Positions 24,401-30,111 are shown, numbered from the stretch's first letter. The stretch is 33,886 bases of DNA from Lachnospiraceae bacterium (GCA_021205755.1 JAJPWX010000079.1:1-33886); one strand, 5' to 3'. The notes: generated from the sequence alone by a model not told the origin. Translations and numbers: made by a program.

Positions 24401-26243
24401 GTGCTCCGCCGTTGTCTTCCGAGCTGTTTCCGCCTGTAATAGAAGTACCGGTGTTAATCGTAAGAGCAGCATCATCTTTTACTTCAATCAAAGCGCCTTC
24501 CGATACAAAGCCCCTGCCGCCAAGTCCGTCAATCGTAATACCGGATAAGGTAAGGTCGGCAGACGCACCCGAGACTTCTATCATAGTACCGGCAAATTTT
24601 CCGGAAAGATCCCGCATAATTTTCACACCGGAAAAGCTGCTAAGATCCCATGTCTCGCTGGAGCTGATTGTCACTGTGTCTAAAATATAAATTCCCTCCG
24701 GCTGTTCCGTACCGTTTGCCCCTGCTGAATCAATCAGTTGCTCAAGAAGTATTTTTGCTCTGGCAAATGTTTTTACAGGATCATCCGCTGTACCATTGTT
24801 CGCGTCGTCGCCATTTACACCGTCAAGATAAACAGCTGTTCCCGCAGACATGGATTTTGCGATCACACATCCATCCGCATCAACGGCCAGTTCGTATAGA
24901 GAACCATTTTTAATTGTGATATTTTCAAGGATATCACTAAGCTCCGCTGAAGAGTCCGCAGGTTTTACAATCGAAACCGATTCGCCGTTCTTTATGGCAG
25001 CCAGATCGGCATCGCTCAGAGAAATTGCGAGTGAGCCGCTAAAACCAGAGCCGACCGAAATATACTGCCCCTCTGCCAGTGTGACCGCCAGTTCTGATGT
25101 CCCTTCGTTAACAGTAAGTGACCCACCATTCTGAACGATAGAGCAATTACTCATAGCAGCATTCGCATTGATTATGAGAGTTCCTGTATTAGTAAGACTA
25201 CATTTCGACAGGGAAAGTGCTGATTGTATGATCAGTGTTCCATTATTAGTAATGGAAGAAGATGAGGAAGAAGTATAATTTAATGCGCCTCCCGTAACTC
25301 CCTCATAATCAGTCAATACCAACGTAGCTCCTGCTTCCACAACAATAGGAGTTTTCGATGTTGTACTGACAGTTTTCCCGTTTAATGCAAGATAAACGGC
25401 TGTTTCAGAAGGCACTGTAATCGTGCAATTTAAATAGGTGCTTGTGTTTTTCGTAAAATAATAATATCCCTGATCCTGATCCAGTTGAAAAGCAGCGGTA
25501 TAACTGCCTGCTGAAAGTGCATTCCAGGTAATATTCTCTTCCTCCAGCGTCATCGTCAGCCCATTGAAATACTCAAACACCTCATCCAGCTTCGAGTCGT
25601 CGACGAGTGCCTGCTCTTCTTCCGTAAGCGCATCATAAGCGTCGCAGGCATCCTGCGCCTGCGCATACACAGTGTTCAGGCCATCCGTATCACCCTCGGT
25701 GTTCATCACTTCCAGGTTATCCACATCGGGCAATTCATCGATCAATTTCTGCACCGCACAGATCGCGCAGTTATCCCCATTGCCATGCGGACACTCTTCC
25801 GTCTCAGATTCTGTCTCCGTCTCAGTGTCTGTTTCTGTCTCAGCAATCGCCTCCGTTTCCGCTCCGGCACTGTTCCCGGCCGCTCCCAGAGCCTTTGCCT
25901 CTGTCTCTTCCTCGATTTCAGATGCAGTCTGAGATTCCGTTTCTTTTTCCGGGTCGGATTCTGTTCCATCTTCTGTTTCCGCATCTGCCTCCGTCACTGT
26001 TTCATTGGCAGCCACAGAATCCCCTTTTGTATCCGTGTCAGTTTTCGTCTCCGCTTCTGACTGTTTTTCCGAATCCGCAGTTTCTCCTGTCACTGTCTCT
26101 TCGGAAATATCCGTGTCCATCGTCTCCGATTCCTCCGCTGCTGCCTGTACCGTTCCTGACACAAAAGCATTGGATGGCAGCAGATTCAGGCATAGCGCCA
26201 GTGCAAGAATAATACTCAGAATCTTCCTTTTTGCCGTCTTCAT
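12480..26243 (-). CDS. Giant secreted surface adhesin: beta-helix plus CnaB stalk
   Basis: A 4587-residue extracellular protein. Residues 1-33 are a signal peptide. Residues 35-150 are rich in Glu/Thr/Asp. Residues 150-230 form a short helical domain (CPHGNGDNCAICAVQKLID onward). Residues about 235-3490 are a right-handed beta-helix of repeated GGGVY and GGxIxxNxA motifs, as in polymorphic autotransporter-type repeats. Six CnaB-like domains (about 3493-4105) begin with patterns such as VTKVWDD and SGTKTW and end VTNT or similar. A Pro/Thr/Glu stalk (about 4105-4180) follows, then a SpaA-like and two pilin-like domains. The C-terminus has SAKTGDDMP, a membrane helix and YRRRRK. KTGD replaces LPXTG, so the anchoring route is uncertain. 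The ATG at 26243 is chosen for its GGGAGG site; a longer frame upstream lacks one. Confidence 0.9.
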   Translation of the reverse strand: MKTAKRKILSIILALALCLNLLPSNAFVSGTVQAAAEESETMDTDISEETVTGETADSEKQSEAETKTDTDTKGDSVAANETVTEADAETEDGTESDPEKETESQTASEIEEETEAKALGAAGNSAGAETEAIAETETDTETETESETEECPHGNGDNCAICAVQKLIDELPDVDNLEVMNTEGDTDGLNTVYAQAQDACDAYDALTEEEQALVDDSKLDEVFEYFNGLTMTLEEENITWNALSAGSYTAAFQLDQDQGYYYFTKNTSTYLNCTITVPSETAVYLALNGKTVSTTSKTPIVVEAGATLVLTDYEGVTGGALNYTSSSSSSITNNGTLIIQSALSLSKCSLTNTGTLIINANAAMSNCSIVQNGGSLTVNEGTSELAVTLAEGQYISVGSGFSGSLAISLSDADLAAIKNGESVSIVKPADSSAELSDILENITIKNGSLYELAVDADGCVIAKSMSAGTAVYLDGVNGDDANNGTADDPVKTFARAKILLEQLIDSAGANGTEQPEGIYILDTVTISSSETWDLSSFSGVKIMRDLSGKFAGTMIEVSGASADLTLSGITIDGLGGRGFVSEGALIEVKDDAALTINTGTSITGGNSSEDNGGALYVSSGMVFMNGGTISANSAEYGGGVYLDGTSVFTFDGGSITGNSAGDEGGGVYIDGDAEFNISGGSVDANASDTYGGGILLNDGILTITNGSVSENTGTNGAGVYCYAGTLDLQGGAIASNTCSSSGGGIYLTGDTIFTMSGGLIANNTSSATSSSYGGGVYHASSSEFIMSGGSITGNSCANSGGGVYISSGKKMTIKGDASIDNNTTISGGGGGIYLNSSSSSKAVLTMENGVISNNASGGSGGGIYLYNYASFMMENGVIENNIAKNSTSSSTSTSVGGGGVYMSGTSTTFTMSGGSIKGNTAKNGGGVFVMSSTTELLKPKFEMGSGSITDNAATKYGGGVYVYNSSTTSTYANSIYLSGSPVIKGNTVNGSANNVYLSGKGSSTSSYAATQIILNGALDKGAEVGITTKYNPSGTTTYQITTTETSTEYYSASANRFFSDNTNYCIMTETGSAGSYLVLALASDRASVTVNGSTTKYATIEKAFDAANAAGSAATVKLLTHCTADASGLTVDVSKDITLDLNGYKLTGSAGTSDSKSVITVNGALTVTDSTSDQNGQITGGAGTSSGGATYGGAIYVADGGSLTLAGGTITGNSATYGGAVYVAASGSISVSGNPVVTGNTSASDGSENNIYLQVGKTITLASELTKGAEIGITTEENPSTASVQITASEIGSAYYNTAVHYFISDVDGYSVEINGDDSTGHYLSFASTVASVMVNGTTTLYTKISDAFTYANANSSASSAAVVTLLADCTASASLEVEEQKTITLDLNGHTLTGSGLGSVLVVNGSLTVQDSNDNASTAGQITGGTGTVKSGAGSDTSTYGGGIYVAASGSVIMISGTIAENTATYGGGVYLDGGTFTMTGGTVTENTASAVGGGVHVGTGTFKVSESPIISDNTAGASANNVYLPSGKTMTLDGNLAVGADIGVSTEDSVANQGLSVPVTSLEARTDYYQAAKEFISSDASGNEILIEVTEEGTHLVLAVANSVAMVTDASGNRSYYTGIDDAFTYANSLTGEAVITIIKDCTANGTLTVHSGSDMTLDLNGCTLTGMASGSVIKVNGTLTVKDSSEDMTGSITGGTGTIVAGKTFGGGVYVADGGAFTLSSGTITENSADYGGGVYVGGGTFTMNGGSITGNTAAVNGGGVYFESGTVNLSGSVSITDNIISDTQNTGASTTENNVYLCTDQKLTLTGTVSGTVGVTTQADPKEDSVVITVQEDISGAGAAAYYKSSLSAFEADNTSYIIDSQTDTAAETGCLILTVGEVASVVDNSVSAGTPVTYSTIDAAFEAANALDNATVTLLVNCVSAKKLVVEEDHTITLDLNGYRLRGKSGATVTVYGTFELTDSSTEGRITSSDTTDGIGVYVAEDAIFNMNGGMISDIATENGTGVYVDGGSFSMTGGTISGISASDDGAAVYLAKGAAALSGGSITGNTAVGNGGAVYVADGSLKISGNVLVSENKAANGGAVYVSEATASVTVDGGKLSENEAEFGGGIYAADGMLTLTDGEVSGNEAENGAGLYLESSEVTLEGSVISGNTASDNGGGVYMAGGTLTLTEGDISENEAEIGAGVYVSGGTLALNGADISDNAATGNGGGIYAAGGIVSLNGAAITGNTAAENGGGVYVMDGADVSVLEGTVSENKANYGGGIYVYGGNFTMSGGTVDGNEGSARGGGLYLADPTRDNTENPNVEPLVSGVYTITGGTISNNTTSIDGEDYDISKLDYYGGAGIYLDHLTVSLSGLTVSDNTSVDSGGGIYLNESVLNATDLTVSGNKTTASLTHGGGIFLTNTTSVLNLENSTVSGNSATSNGGGISAYRFKSQDSNKMEIHLSGSCEISGNSAYRGGGIYASVNTFTAEGTADDNVLISNNTATANEYPAAAGITISAGGEVSLKYAVISENKAENGCVGGLGVGSCSSFSAANCEITKNESTSTGYSGAYLIFALSGAQATFTDCTISGNINGQSVLYLGIKGADVNTSQSLFTNCTISDNENAAGGSTITIPYNNNSLYIVSEFDNCRISGNFGGDVGAIKVYENSYSKVILKDTVVTGNTGVRTGGVLGTLEMTGGALYNNTSTDGNGANDWMVKRSYLSSGTINVSVTSSVIQASLMSDSQDGSVDFSDCVWIDSYNGFQMETALDSTTVTESTVTAHGGVYPAQSTDYYYFTAGNYIRYVAEITDNSGNAIRYTSLADAISAAASGDTIKLIAGTYDSGSRIITESVTIPSGLTLTIDMNGCTLRGAGAEAITIETGADLTITDSQADSGTPGTISVSDSQVNYVIRNYGALTINAPITVSPGIWHEGTELNLLADCGVQYVHLTKNCVITASSDYNPASLRLEIDSDLEELLNTRGNTETVSLIVPSDPAKGLADNLADRIVITGAGVLVEIVGVGENGTMIARTIITSGVYLDGVNGDDKNNGTTYETPVKTFKRAKEVLAEIVSANAAANQNTEEIQGIYIIGIVTVRDTATWTLSELSDYKLMRYPSFSGTLIQVSGSGAALTLEDITIDGMNASAKGSLVLVNSGASLSVTEGAVLKNNIYSETSSGTVYAYGGAVYCNGGTLNMDGGEICGNTAYNGGGVVVSGSGAVFNLSGGEISGNTATNFGGGAAVFSNAVMNFTGGTVSDNTAAHGGGGIAVGESTANVGTSTTLNMVASAGQNSKASRASVSAAGGTISGNVSGEQGGGIYIQCECTANISAGTITGNTSQSGVFGGGGIYVNGERNVDGTTYATGTLNLSNVLIQGNTAAVLGGGIAGCSTSVVKIYRENGAAILDNAAGSKGDQISLGEVQYGGVNEAYYVSEFAADGTAYNWTNQDGTSVSANGLQNQTSVLYLEDSSITSASLTGWTPSVVISNNTAAVSGGGIGSNGYVTIGNPGGMTVSVTKKWVDGDNEKNTRPASVVIKLLRATSVTNALTRTTATTEAVEVSRLKFSGDTSTGKWTETLYFTNLPSVDQDGNAYIYTIEEEDFDIVGMAYSYDDTKMEVMDDAAALAAGVDAGYILTNILVTDVSVSKVWDDGENQDGVRPSSVKVTLTGTAGSAYTKTYEVTLSESTGWAYTFTDLPVYNGSTKIKYALTEDTVSKYTAEIKADTTGYSFTVTNTHVPEKTEINVTKVWDDNDNQDGKRPASVKITLTGSVSTVSLSYSKTYNATLTSAGSWKYTFKKLPVYYKGVKISYAIAEETVAEYNAGSSAPVIEWSNDGTGVTITNTHIPETTDVTVTKKWVDGNVKDGRPSFVSVTLTASVSSDGISYKQQYTQKIYKSEGESWSCTFKDLPVYYKGHKITYSLAEDMTDSAYTSSVTKGADGYSFTVTNTIKQETTFISGTKTWYAAEGTEYPTITIYLYRDGISFKSVELSASSTRYVFAGLDVYDLKDGHKYVYTVMEAAVEGYTSVQNGMNFVNISQEKINVSGTKTWIAPEGTEYPDITIELYQDGVKIDSVVLIDGAETYSFNGLDRFDQKDGHEYAYTVAEAEVDGYTSEQNGYDFINTAETEPETKPETKPEPETKPEPETETKPETETETETETEPETETELETETETEPETETETETETEPETETETEKFVEVTVSVGKLDASTGEALAGAVLRLVDASGNTVEEWTSDGSTHTFTAELREGETCQLVEVSAPEGYGIAGNQTFTAEEGASVSLTVEDPKYEVEEEKEVSISVTKTLIYDNGQSESHIGAENEMFYVALYSDPECTQRVSEIQTLFYQHADSVTVTFDGLEAETNYYVSECDAAGTAIVTGTVGDNTLFYADYADGNEIMVEKGETAAVAFVNEFYSLPSGFYKEAELTITKKLLDGDGEAFAGDAVFYAGIFADAAYTTLSDLVSYNIVELSMSGRSEVSVVVYIALNQEEPVTLYVTEVDEEGNPIAESADFMYLVSVDNSAVTVSESDSSAVVTITNQEIVSESNSGKETGETKDAVSESTTETETTSAKTGDDMPLGFYLNLMLVALALLAGDGVYRRRRKVS
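13711..13922 (-). repeat. Pro/Thr/Glu tandem repeat encoding the adhesin stalk
   Basis: Short degenerate tandem units (TCCGTTTC, TCTGTTTCCG, TCGGGCTCCG on the plus strand) encode runs of ETET, EPET and KPE. It is probably an extended, negatively charged spacer lifting the outer domains off the wall. The repeats make the tract prone to length change. Confidence 0.85.
16640..17190 (-). repeat. Adhesin module, copy B (YLDGVNGDD unit)
   Basis: This encodes YLDGVNGDDKNNGT, then PVKTFKRAKEVL, IYIIGIVTV, LMRYPSFSGTLIQVSGSG and LEDITIDGM, leading into GGxI repeats. It is a clear paralogue of the module at 24260-24845 of the same gene, about 2550 residues away. Confidence 0.8.
23270..23850 (-). other. 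AT-rich patch inside the adhesin gene
   Basis: This stretch encodes ordinary beta-helix repeats (about residues 798-991) but uses many A/T-ending codons, whereas flanking repeats are built from GCC/GGC-rich codons. Serine/threonine runs are also more frequent. Judged by eye; no composition was computed. Confidence 0.55.
24260..24845 (-). repeat. Adhesin module, copy A (YLDGVNGDD unit)
   Basis: This encodes YLDGVNGDDANNGT, PVKTFARAKILLEQL, IYILDTVTI, IMRDLSGKFAGTMIEVSG and LSGITIDGL, then the first GGALY/GGGVY rungs. Copy B is at 16640-17190. Each copy appears to open a beta-helix section. Confidence 0.8.
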
Positions 26244-26349
26244 TTCATTTTCCTCCCATTCCCCACTCAATAAAAAAGAAAAACACAATCGTTATCTATG
26301 CAGAGCAGATGTCAGTATTAACAAAAATATGCCGTTCTTTTTTTCTGTA

Positions 26350-26378
26350 ATTGTACAGTATGCCCTCTTTATTTACAA
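26350..26378 (-). promoter_or_regulatory. Promoter of the giant adhesin gene
   Basis: On the minus strand TTGTAA (26373-26378) and TACAAT (26350-26355) are separated by 17 bases. The predicted leader is about 100 bases. The -35 is 1 base from the edge of a large palindrome, the position of an upstream activator site. Confidence 0.68.
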
Positions 26379-26379
26379 G

Positions 26380-26454
26380 AGAAATTCCGCAAACGGTTTT
26401 GTTTCGTAAAGTTTCCGTCCTTTACGAAATTTTCCACCCATTTGCGGAATTTCT
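26380..26454. promoter_or_regulatory. Nested inverted repeats upstream of the adhesin promoter
   Basis: The outer arms, AGAAATTCCGCAAA (26380-26393) and TTTGCGGAATTTCT (26441-26454), are 14-bp perfect repeats. The inner arms, TTTCGTAAAG (26402-26411) and CTTTACGAAA (26420-26429), are 10-bp perfect repeats with an 8-base centre. There is no T tract, and the element lies upstream of rather than after a gene, so a regulatory site is preferred to a terminator. Confidence 0.65.
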
Positions 26455-26497
26455 TATTTTTCACTTTCAACGGTATAGGAAGATAGCAAATAGCGCC

Positions 26498-26561
26498 TGC
26501 AAGCAGTTTTTTCTCTATAGAGTCTTTTTCCAGCTTGCACTTTTCCAAAAGGTATTATAAT
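26498..26561 (+). promoter_or_regulatory. Promoter and dyad of the LytTR regulator gene
   Basis: TTGCAC (26535-26540) and TATAAT (26556-26561) form a promoter with a short 15-base spacer. The -35 overlaps the right arm of a 7-bp inverted repeat, TGCAAGC (26498-26504) and GCTTGCA (26533-26539). A perfect 10-base palindrome, CTCTATAGAG (26513-26522), lies between the arms. The non-optimal spacing suggests an activated or tightly regulated promoter. Confidence 0.5.
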
Positions 26562-26571
26562 ATAAAGCAGA

Positions 26572-26604
26572 TGTTTCAGATATGCTTGAGGTGTTTCAGA
26601 TATG
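26572..26604 (+). repeat. 13-base direct repeat in the LytTR gene leader
   Basis: TGTTTCAGATATG occurs at 26572-26584 and exactly again at 26592-26604, a 20-base period (about two helical turns). It is just downstream of the predicted start of transcription. Tandem sites on one DNA face are the form bound by LytTR proteins, so autoregulation is possible. The sequence does not clearly match the usual LytTR consensus. Confidence 0.55.
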
Positions 26605-26620
26605 AAGGGAGAGCGCAGTT

Positions 26621-27349
26621 ATGACAGATATGGGCGTAAAATCCATTCGTCTTATGGTTAACCGAAAGGAACGCATTGTGCCGGTTGACAGTATCATTTA
26701 CGCGCAGGTGACGGACAAGCTCTGCACGATTTTCCGTGAGGATACATCTCCCATACAGATTTTCATGACCATCGCTTCGCTAAAAGCAATGCTGCCGCCG
26801 CGGCGCTTTGTCCAGATTAATCGCAATTGTCTGATTTCTCTGAACCATCTACAGGATCTGGACGAATCTTGCGTGATTATGAGTAACGGTACCCATTTGC
26901 CTTACAGCAGGAGACAAAAGCAGGTAATTCTCTCTGCAATGCAAGACCGTTTGACCGGACTCTCACACAGACAGGATGCCGTCACATGGAAGCAAAATCT
27001 TGCGGATGAGTTTCGCTGTTTTGACCATTTCCCGCTCCCATTTTGTATTGTGGAAACAGAGTTTGATTCGGTGGAAAGCACACAGAGATGCATGATCCGG
27101 TATGCAAATGAAGCTTTCGCATCTCTGATGAGACGACCGTTACATTACTTACTGGATGTACCATTTGCTGCAGCATTTCCGTTCCTGAACTCACAATGGC
27201 AGCAGCTGTTCACCCAATGTGCTCTGGATAACCAGCGATTTGAGCGGACGCTTCCGCATATGCAGACAGGGGAATCTGTGCGAGTACTCTGTTATCAGCC
27301 GCACTACGGATTTTGCGGATGCCTGTTTTTTGACACGAAAGAGTCTTGA
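26621..27349 (+). CDS. LytTR DNA-binding regulator with C-terminal PAS-like domain
   Basis: A 242-residue putative transcription factor. Residues about 10-110 are a LytTR domain: IIYAQVTDKLCTIF, RFVQINRNCLISLNHLQDL and LPYSRRQKQVIL match the family pattern. Residues about 130-240 resemble a PAS fold (FPLPFCIVETEFDS, RYANEAFASLMRRPLHYLL). There is no phospho-receiver domain, so it is not a normal response regulator; a ligand or redox signal to the PAS-like part is plausible. It is divergent from the adhesin gene and is its most likely regulator, which is inference from position. GGGAG lies about 10 bases upstream of the start; an ATG at 26630 is an alternative. Confidence 0.78.
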   Translation: MTDMGVKSIRLMVNRKERIVPVDSIIYAQVTDKLCTIFREDTSPIQIFMTIASLKAMLPPRRFVQINRNCLISLNHLQDLDESCVIMSNGTHLPYSRRQKQVILSAMQDRLTGLSHRQDAVTWKQNLADEFRCFDHFPLPFCIVETEFDSVESTQRCMIRYANEAFASLMRRPLHYLLDVPFAAAFPFLNSQWQQLFTQCALDNQRFERTLPHMQTGESVRVLCYQPHYGFCGCLFFDTKES

Positions 27350-27360
27350 TTTGCGGCAAT

Positions 27361-27804
27361 TTACAAATTATACCTCAGCGCGTATTTCAAAAACAGCAAA
27401 CACCCCGCCAGAATAAATACAACTCCCAGAGCATTCAGCAAAACCGCTATAATATACATCTGTTCTTTTCCAACAACACAATATTTCTCTGGCTCTTCCG
27501 GATCATACGACAGGCGAACGCGTTGATTGATCTGATAGGGGCAGGGATAGGTATCTTTGGTGTCGACAATCTTGATCAGCTTTCCATCCGCAAAAAATTC
27601 AAAGACTGCCGCCTGGCGGTTGCGGAACCTGGCCTGGGCAAAACGATCCCGCTCAACCGGAATGATGTCTACTACCTTTGCTTCCGCATATCCGGTATAT
27701 GGCCTTTTTGTGGCATTTAAGACTTTCAGAATGGATCCGGCAATCTCCGCAATCAGGCCGAGGATAATAAAAACGACCCCTTCGATCCACAGTCTATTTC
27801 CCAC
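27361..27804 (-). CDS. DUF3592-like small membrane protein
   Basis: A 147-residue protein with membrane helices at about residues 8-28 and 117-138, and a soluble middle of beta-strand character. VRLSYDPEEPEKYCV resembles the xYxPxxPxxxxV pattern of DUF3592 proteins. Function is unknown. It starts at GTG 27804, with AAGGAG seven bases upstream, and overlaps the end of ribF by 11 bases, so translational coupling is likely. It is convergent with the LytTR gene with an 11-base gap and no visible terminator. Confidence 0.72.
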   Translation of the reverse strand: MGNRLWIEGVVFIILGLIAEIAGSILKVLNATKRPYTGYAEAKVVDIIPVERDRFAQARFRNRQAAVFEFFADGKLIKIVDTKDTYPCPYQINQRVRLSYDPEEPEKYCVVGKEQMYIIAVLLNALGVVFILAGCLLFLKYALRYNL

Positions 27805-28774
27805 GAAAATACTCCTTCCCGGATAAAAGATCCTGTTCCATCTGTGCTTTCAATTCTTCTACCGAAGTGAATTTATATTCTGGGCGCCGAAACGTGCGCA
27901 GCAGCACCCGCACCTTCCGCCCGTACAGATTCTCGTGTACACCGTAAAGGTAGGTTTCTACGCCGAGGAACGTGCCGTCCACCGTCGGCTTATAGCCAAT
28001 ATTCGTGATTCCATGAAAATGACAGACGTCCCCATCTGTAGCAAACGAATCTGAAACTGCCGCATCCTCCTCCATAGATTCCGATATCGGCTCCATCATA
28101 ATGACGTCGCTATAGTAAACGCCCGGCGGCGGAAGCAGCTTATAGCCGTCCGGCCTCAAATTGATTGTCGGCATCCCGATCGTCCGGCCAAGCTGATGCC
28201 CATGCAGAATCGTCCCTTCTACCGGGTACCAGCCCCCCATCAGATCACGAACCAGCTCCATGTCCGCGCCCGCAAGCGCCTCGCGGATGTACGTGCTGCT
28301 GATCTCACGATCTCCGTAGCACTCTTTTTCAATCACCGTAAGCGTATAGCCATATTTTTCCTGAAGCGCTCTTAACGTCTCCACATCCCCGCTCCGCTGA
28401 ACGCCAAACCGGAAATCCGTGCCTACTACGATCTGCTTCGCATGGAGCTGCCGGCAGAGCACTTCCGAGATAAATGCCTCTGGCTCCATTCCCAGAATCT
28501 CCGGCACAAACGGGCAGCGGATCATGCAGTCAATCCCGTAAGACTCCAGCATATGCTTTTTTTCCTCTGGAGTATACAAAACCGTCCGGTTTTCCGGCGC
28601 AATCGCAAAAACAATCCCAAAATATCCGTCCTTCTGCAGCCGCAGAATCTCACGAAGCAGCTTCTGGTGTCCCCTGTGCAGCCCGTCAAATTTTCCCAGC
28701 GTAACCGCAGTTCCCTGCGCTGAACTCTGGTTTTCTTCTATCTGAAAATCCATTGTGTCATGTATATATCTCAT
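27794..28774 (-). CDS. ribF: Bifunctional riboflavin kinase / FAD synthetase
   Basis: A 326-residue cytosolic enzyme making FMN and then FAD. The N-terminal adenylyltransferase part has GKFDGLHRGHQKLL (from residue 27), GTDFRFG and ISSTYIREAL. The C-terminal kinase part has GRTIGMPTINLRPDGY, then ITNIGYKPTVDG, LGVETYLY and LYGRKVRVLLRTFRRPE. An acidic segment of about 25 residues (EPISESMEEDAAVSDSF onward) is inserted inside the kinase domain, between the GVYYSDV strand and ITNIGYKP. The ribosome site is weak for the ATG at 28774; an ATG at 28753 is possible but less likely. It follows truB in the infB block. Confidence 0.93.
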   Translation of the reverse strand: MRYIHDTMDFQIEENQSSAQGTAVTLGKFDGLHRGHQKLLREILRLQKDGYFGIVFAIAPENRTVLYTPEEKKHMLESYGIDCMIRCPFVPEILGMEPEAFISEVLCRQLHAKQIVVGTDFRFGVQRSGDVETLRALQEKYGYTLTVIEKECYGDREISSTYIREALAGADMELVRDLMGGWYPVEGTILHGHQLGRTIGMPTINLRPDGYKLLPPPGVYYSDVIMMEPISESMEEDAAVSDSFATDGDVCHFHGITNIGYKPTVDGTFLGVETYLYGVHENLYGRKVRVLLRTFRRPEYKFTSVEELKAQMEQDLLSGKEYFRGK

Positions 28775-28845
28775 TCGTCTGCGGAAAATCCTTTCCTGTC
28801 AAAGCTATTCTTACATCTATAAAAGAAAAACCTCAGGGCGAAGCT

Positions 28846-30093
28846 TTACAAAAACATCTTCGCCGCACGCCAGCTGCCTCTCTCCTCATGATAGCCGTAA
28901 ACCGCCAGAAAATCTCCCTCTTGCCCATACAGGCGAAGCTGGTCGGTCCGGTGTGCGGGGCCGCCATAAGAATCCCCAAAAAACGCCGCACTTTCAGCAC
29001 GCCCGGAAAGCAGCATCCAATTTTTATAAGCAACACTCTGCCGATCCGGAAAGCGTTCCTTCAGGTCGTCGATTTTCCAACAGTTTTCCATCATTTCTAC
29101 AGATAACGGATTCCCGTTCCGTACCAGCCGCTCCGCATCCGGCGTCAGCCGCACCGCGTCCAGATTGGTAAACGCGCAATCTGTCGAAAAAACACACTCC
29201 TCCAGACGGTTCTCATCCCGCAGCTGTTCAATCTCCGACAGCCGCCACGAATCACGCTCTGCAAACGGCCCTACCTCCGTGCGCAGCAGCACATCCATAC
29301 ATCCGCCGCACCCGAGCTTTTCTCCAATATCATTACAAAGAGTACGGATATATGTCCCCTTCGAGCAGCGCACCGTCATCTCCACCCTGATCATCATCGG
29401 CGTTCCCGAACGTCTCTCCTCCTCAGAATCTTCCATCTCAGATAAAGCGCCCGCATCTTCTGAGATTCTCTTCGCAGATACAGTATCTGTCTCTTCCGGA
29501 ACGAATTTCTCGATCCGCTCAATTTTGATCTCGTCAACATGTATGGTACGCGGCTTCCGCTCTATCTCAATTCCCTGCCTCGCCAGTTCATACAGCTTCC
29601 TTCCATTCACCTTCAGAGCCGAATACATCGGAGGAATCTGCTGCTGCTCACCGACAAAACCAGCAATACACCGACGGATCTCGTCCTCCGTCAGACACAT
29701 CGGCTCTGTAATAGCGCAGCCGCCACTGTCTGCCGTCCAAACAGCCTCTGCTTTAGAGACCTGTTCTCCATCAGCAGCCAGCGCCTCTCTTCCTGCCTGT
29801 TCCTGCCTGTCTCCAAGAAAAACCGGGCATTCTCTCAGAATTTTCCCGGTCGTATCCTGTGTATCCGTCGTCTGTCCAAGCAGCAGCACCGCCCGGTACG
29901 CCTTATTCCAGTCTGTCAGAAGCTCACACACCTTCGTCGCCTTTCCCAGACAAACCGACAGCACCCCCGCCGCCTCCGGATCCAGCGTTCCCGTATGCCC
30001 AATCTTCTTCTGCCGCAAAATCCCCCGCAGCTTCGCCACCACATCATGCGACGTAAACCCCGGCTCCTTATGCACAATAATAATGCCATCCAT
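28846..30093 (-). CDS. truB: tRNA pseudouridine(55) synthase
   Basis: A 415-residue enzyme converting U55 of tRNAs to pseudouridine. GHTGTLDPEAAGVL carries the catalytic Asp38, followed by AYRAVLLLGQTTDTQDTTG, PPMYSALKVNGRKLYELAR and CSKGTYIRTLCNDIG. It is over 100 residues longer than usual. Part of the excess is two polar insertions, one after TGKIL (DNA about 29690-29840) and one after KIERIEKF (about 29390-29510). The ATG at 30093 is preferred to the in-frame TTG at 30099, since GAGG lies 7 bases before the ATG. Confidence 0.93.
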   Translation of the reverse strand: MDGIIIVHKEPGFTSHDVVAKLRGILRQKKIGHTGTLDPEAAGVLSVCLGKATKVCELLTDWNKAYRAVLLLGQTTDTQDTTGKILRECPVFLGDRQEQAGREALAADGEQVSKAEAVWTADSGGCAITEPMCLTEDEIRRCIAGFVGEQQQIPPMYSALKVNGRKLYELARQGIEIERKPRTIHVDEIKIERIEKFVPEETDTVSAKRISEDAGALSEMEDSEEERRSGTPMMIRVEMTVRCSKGTYIRTLCNDIGEKLGCGGCMDVLLRTEVGPFAERDSWRLSEIEQLRDENRLEECVFSTDCAFTNLDAVRLTPDAERLVRNGNPLSVEMMENCWKIDDLKERFPDRQSVAYKNWMLLSGRAESAAFFGDSYGGPAHRTDQLRLYGQEGDFLAVYGYHEERGSWRAAKMFL

Positions 30094-30111
30094 GCTCAAT
30101 CCTCATGTATA

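Noticed and set aside
16640-24845. CRISPR-like or minisatellite array within the adhesin
   Set aside because: Repeats are protein-level beta-helix rungs of unequal length with divergent DNA and no constant spacer size.
26380-26454. Palindrome as an intrinsic terminator
   Set aside because: It lacks a T tract on either strand and lies upstream of two divergent genes, so nothing needs terminating there.
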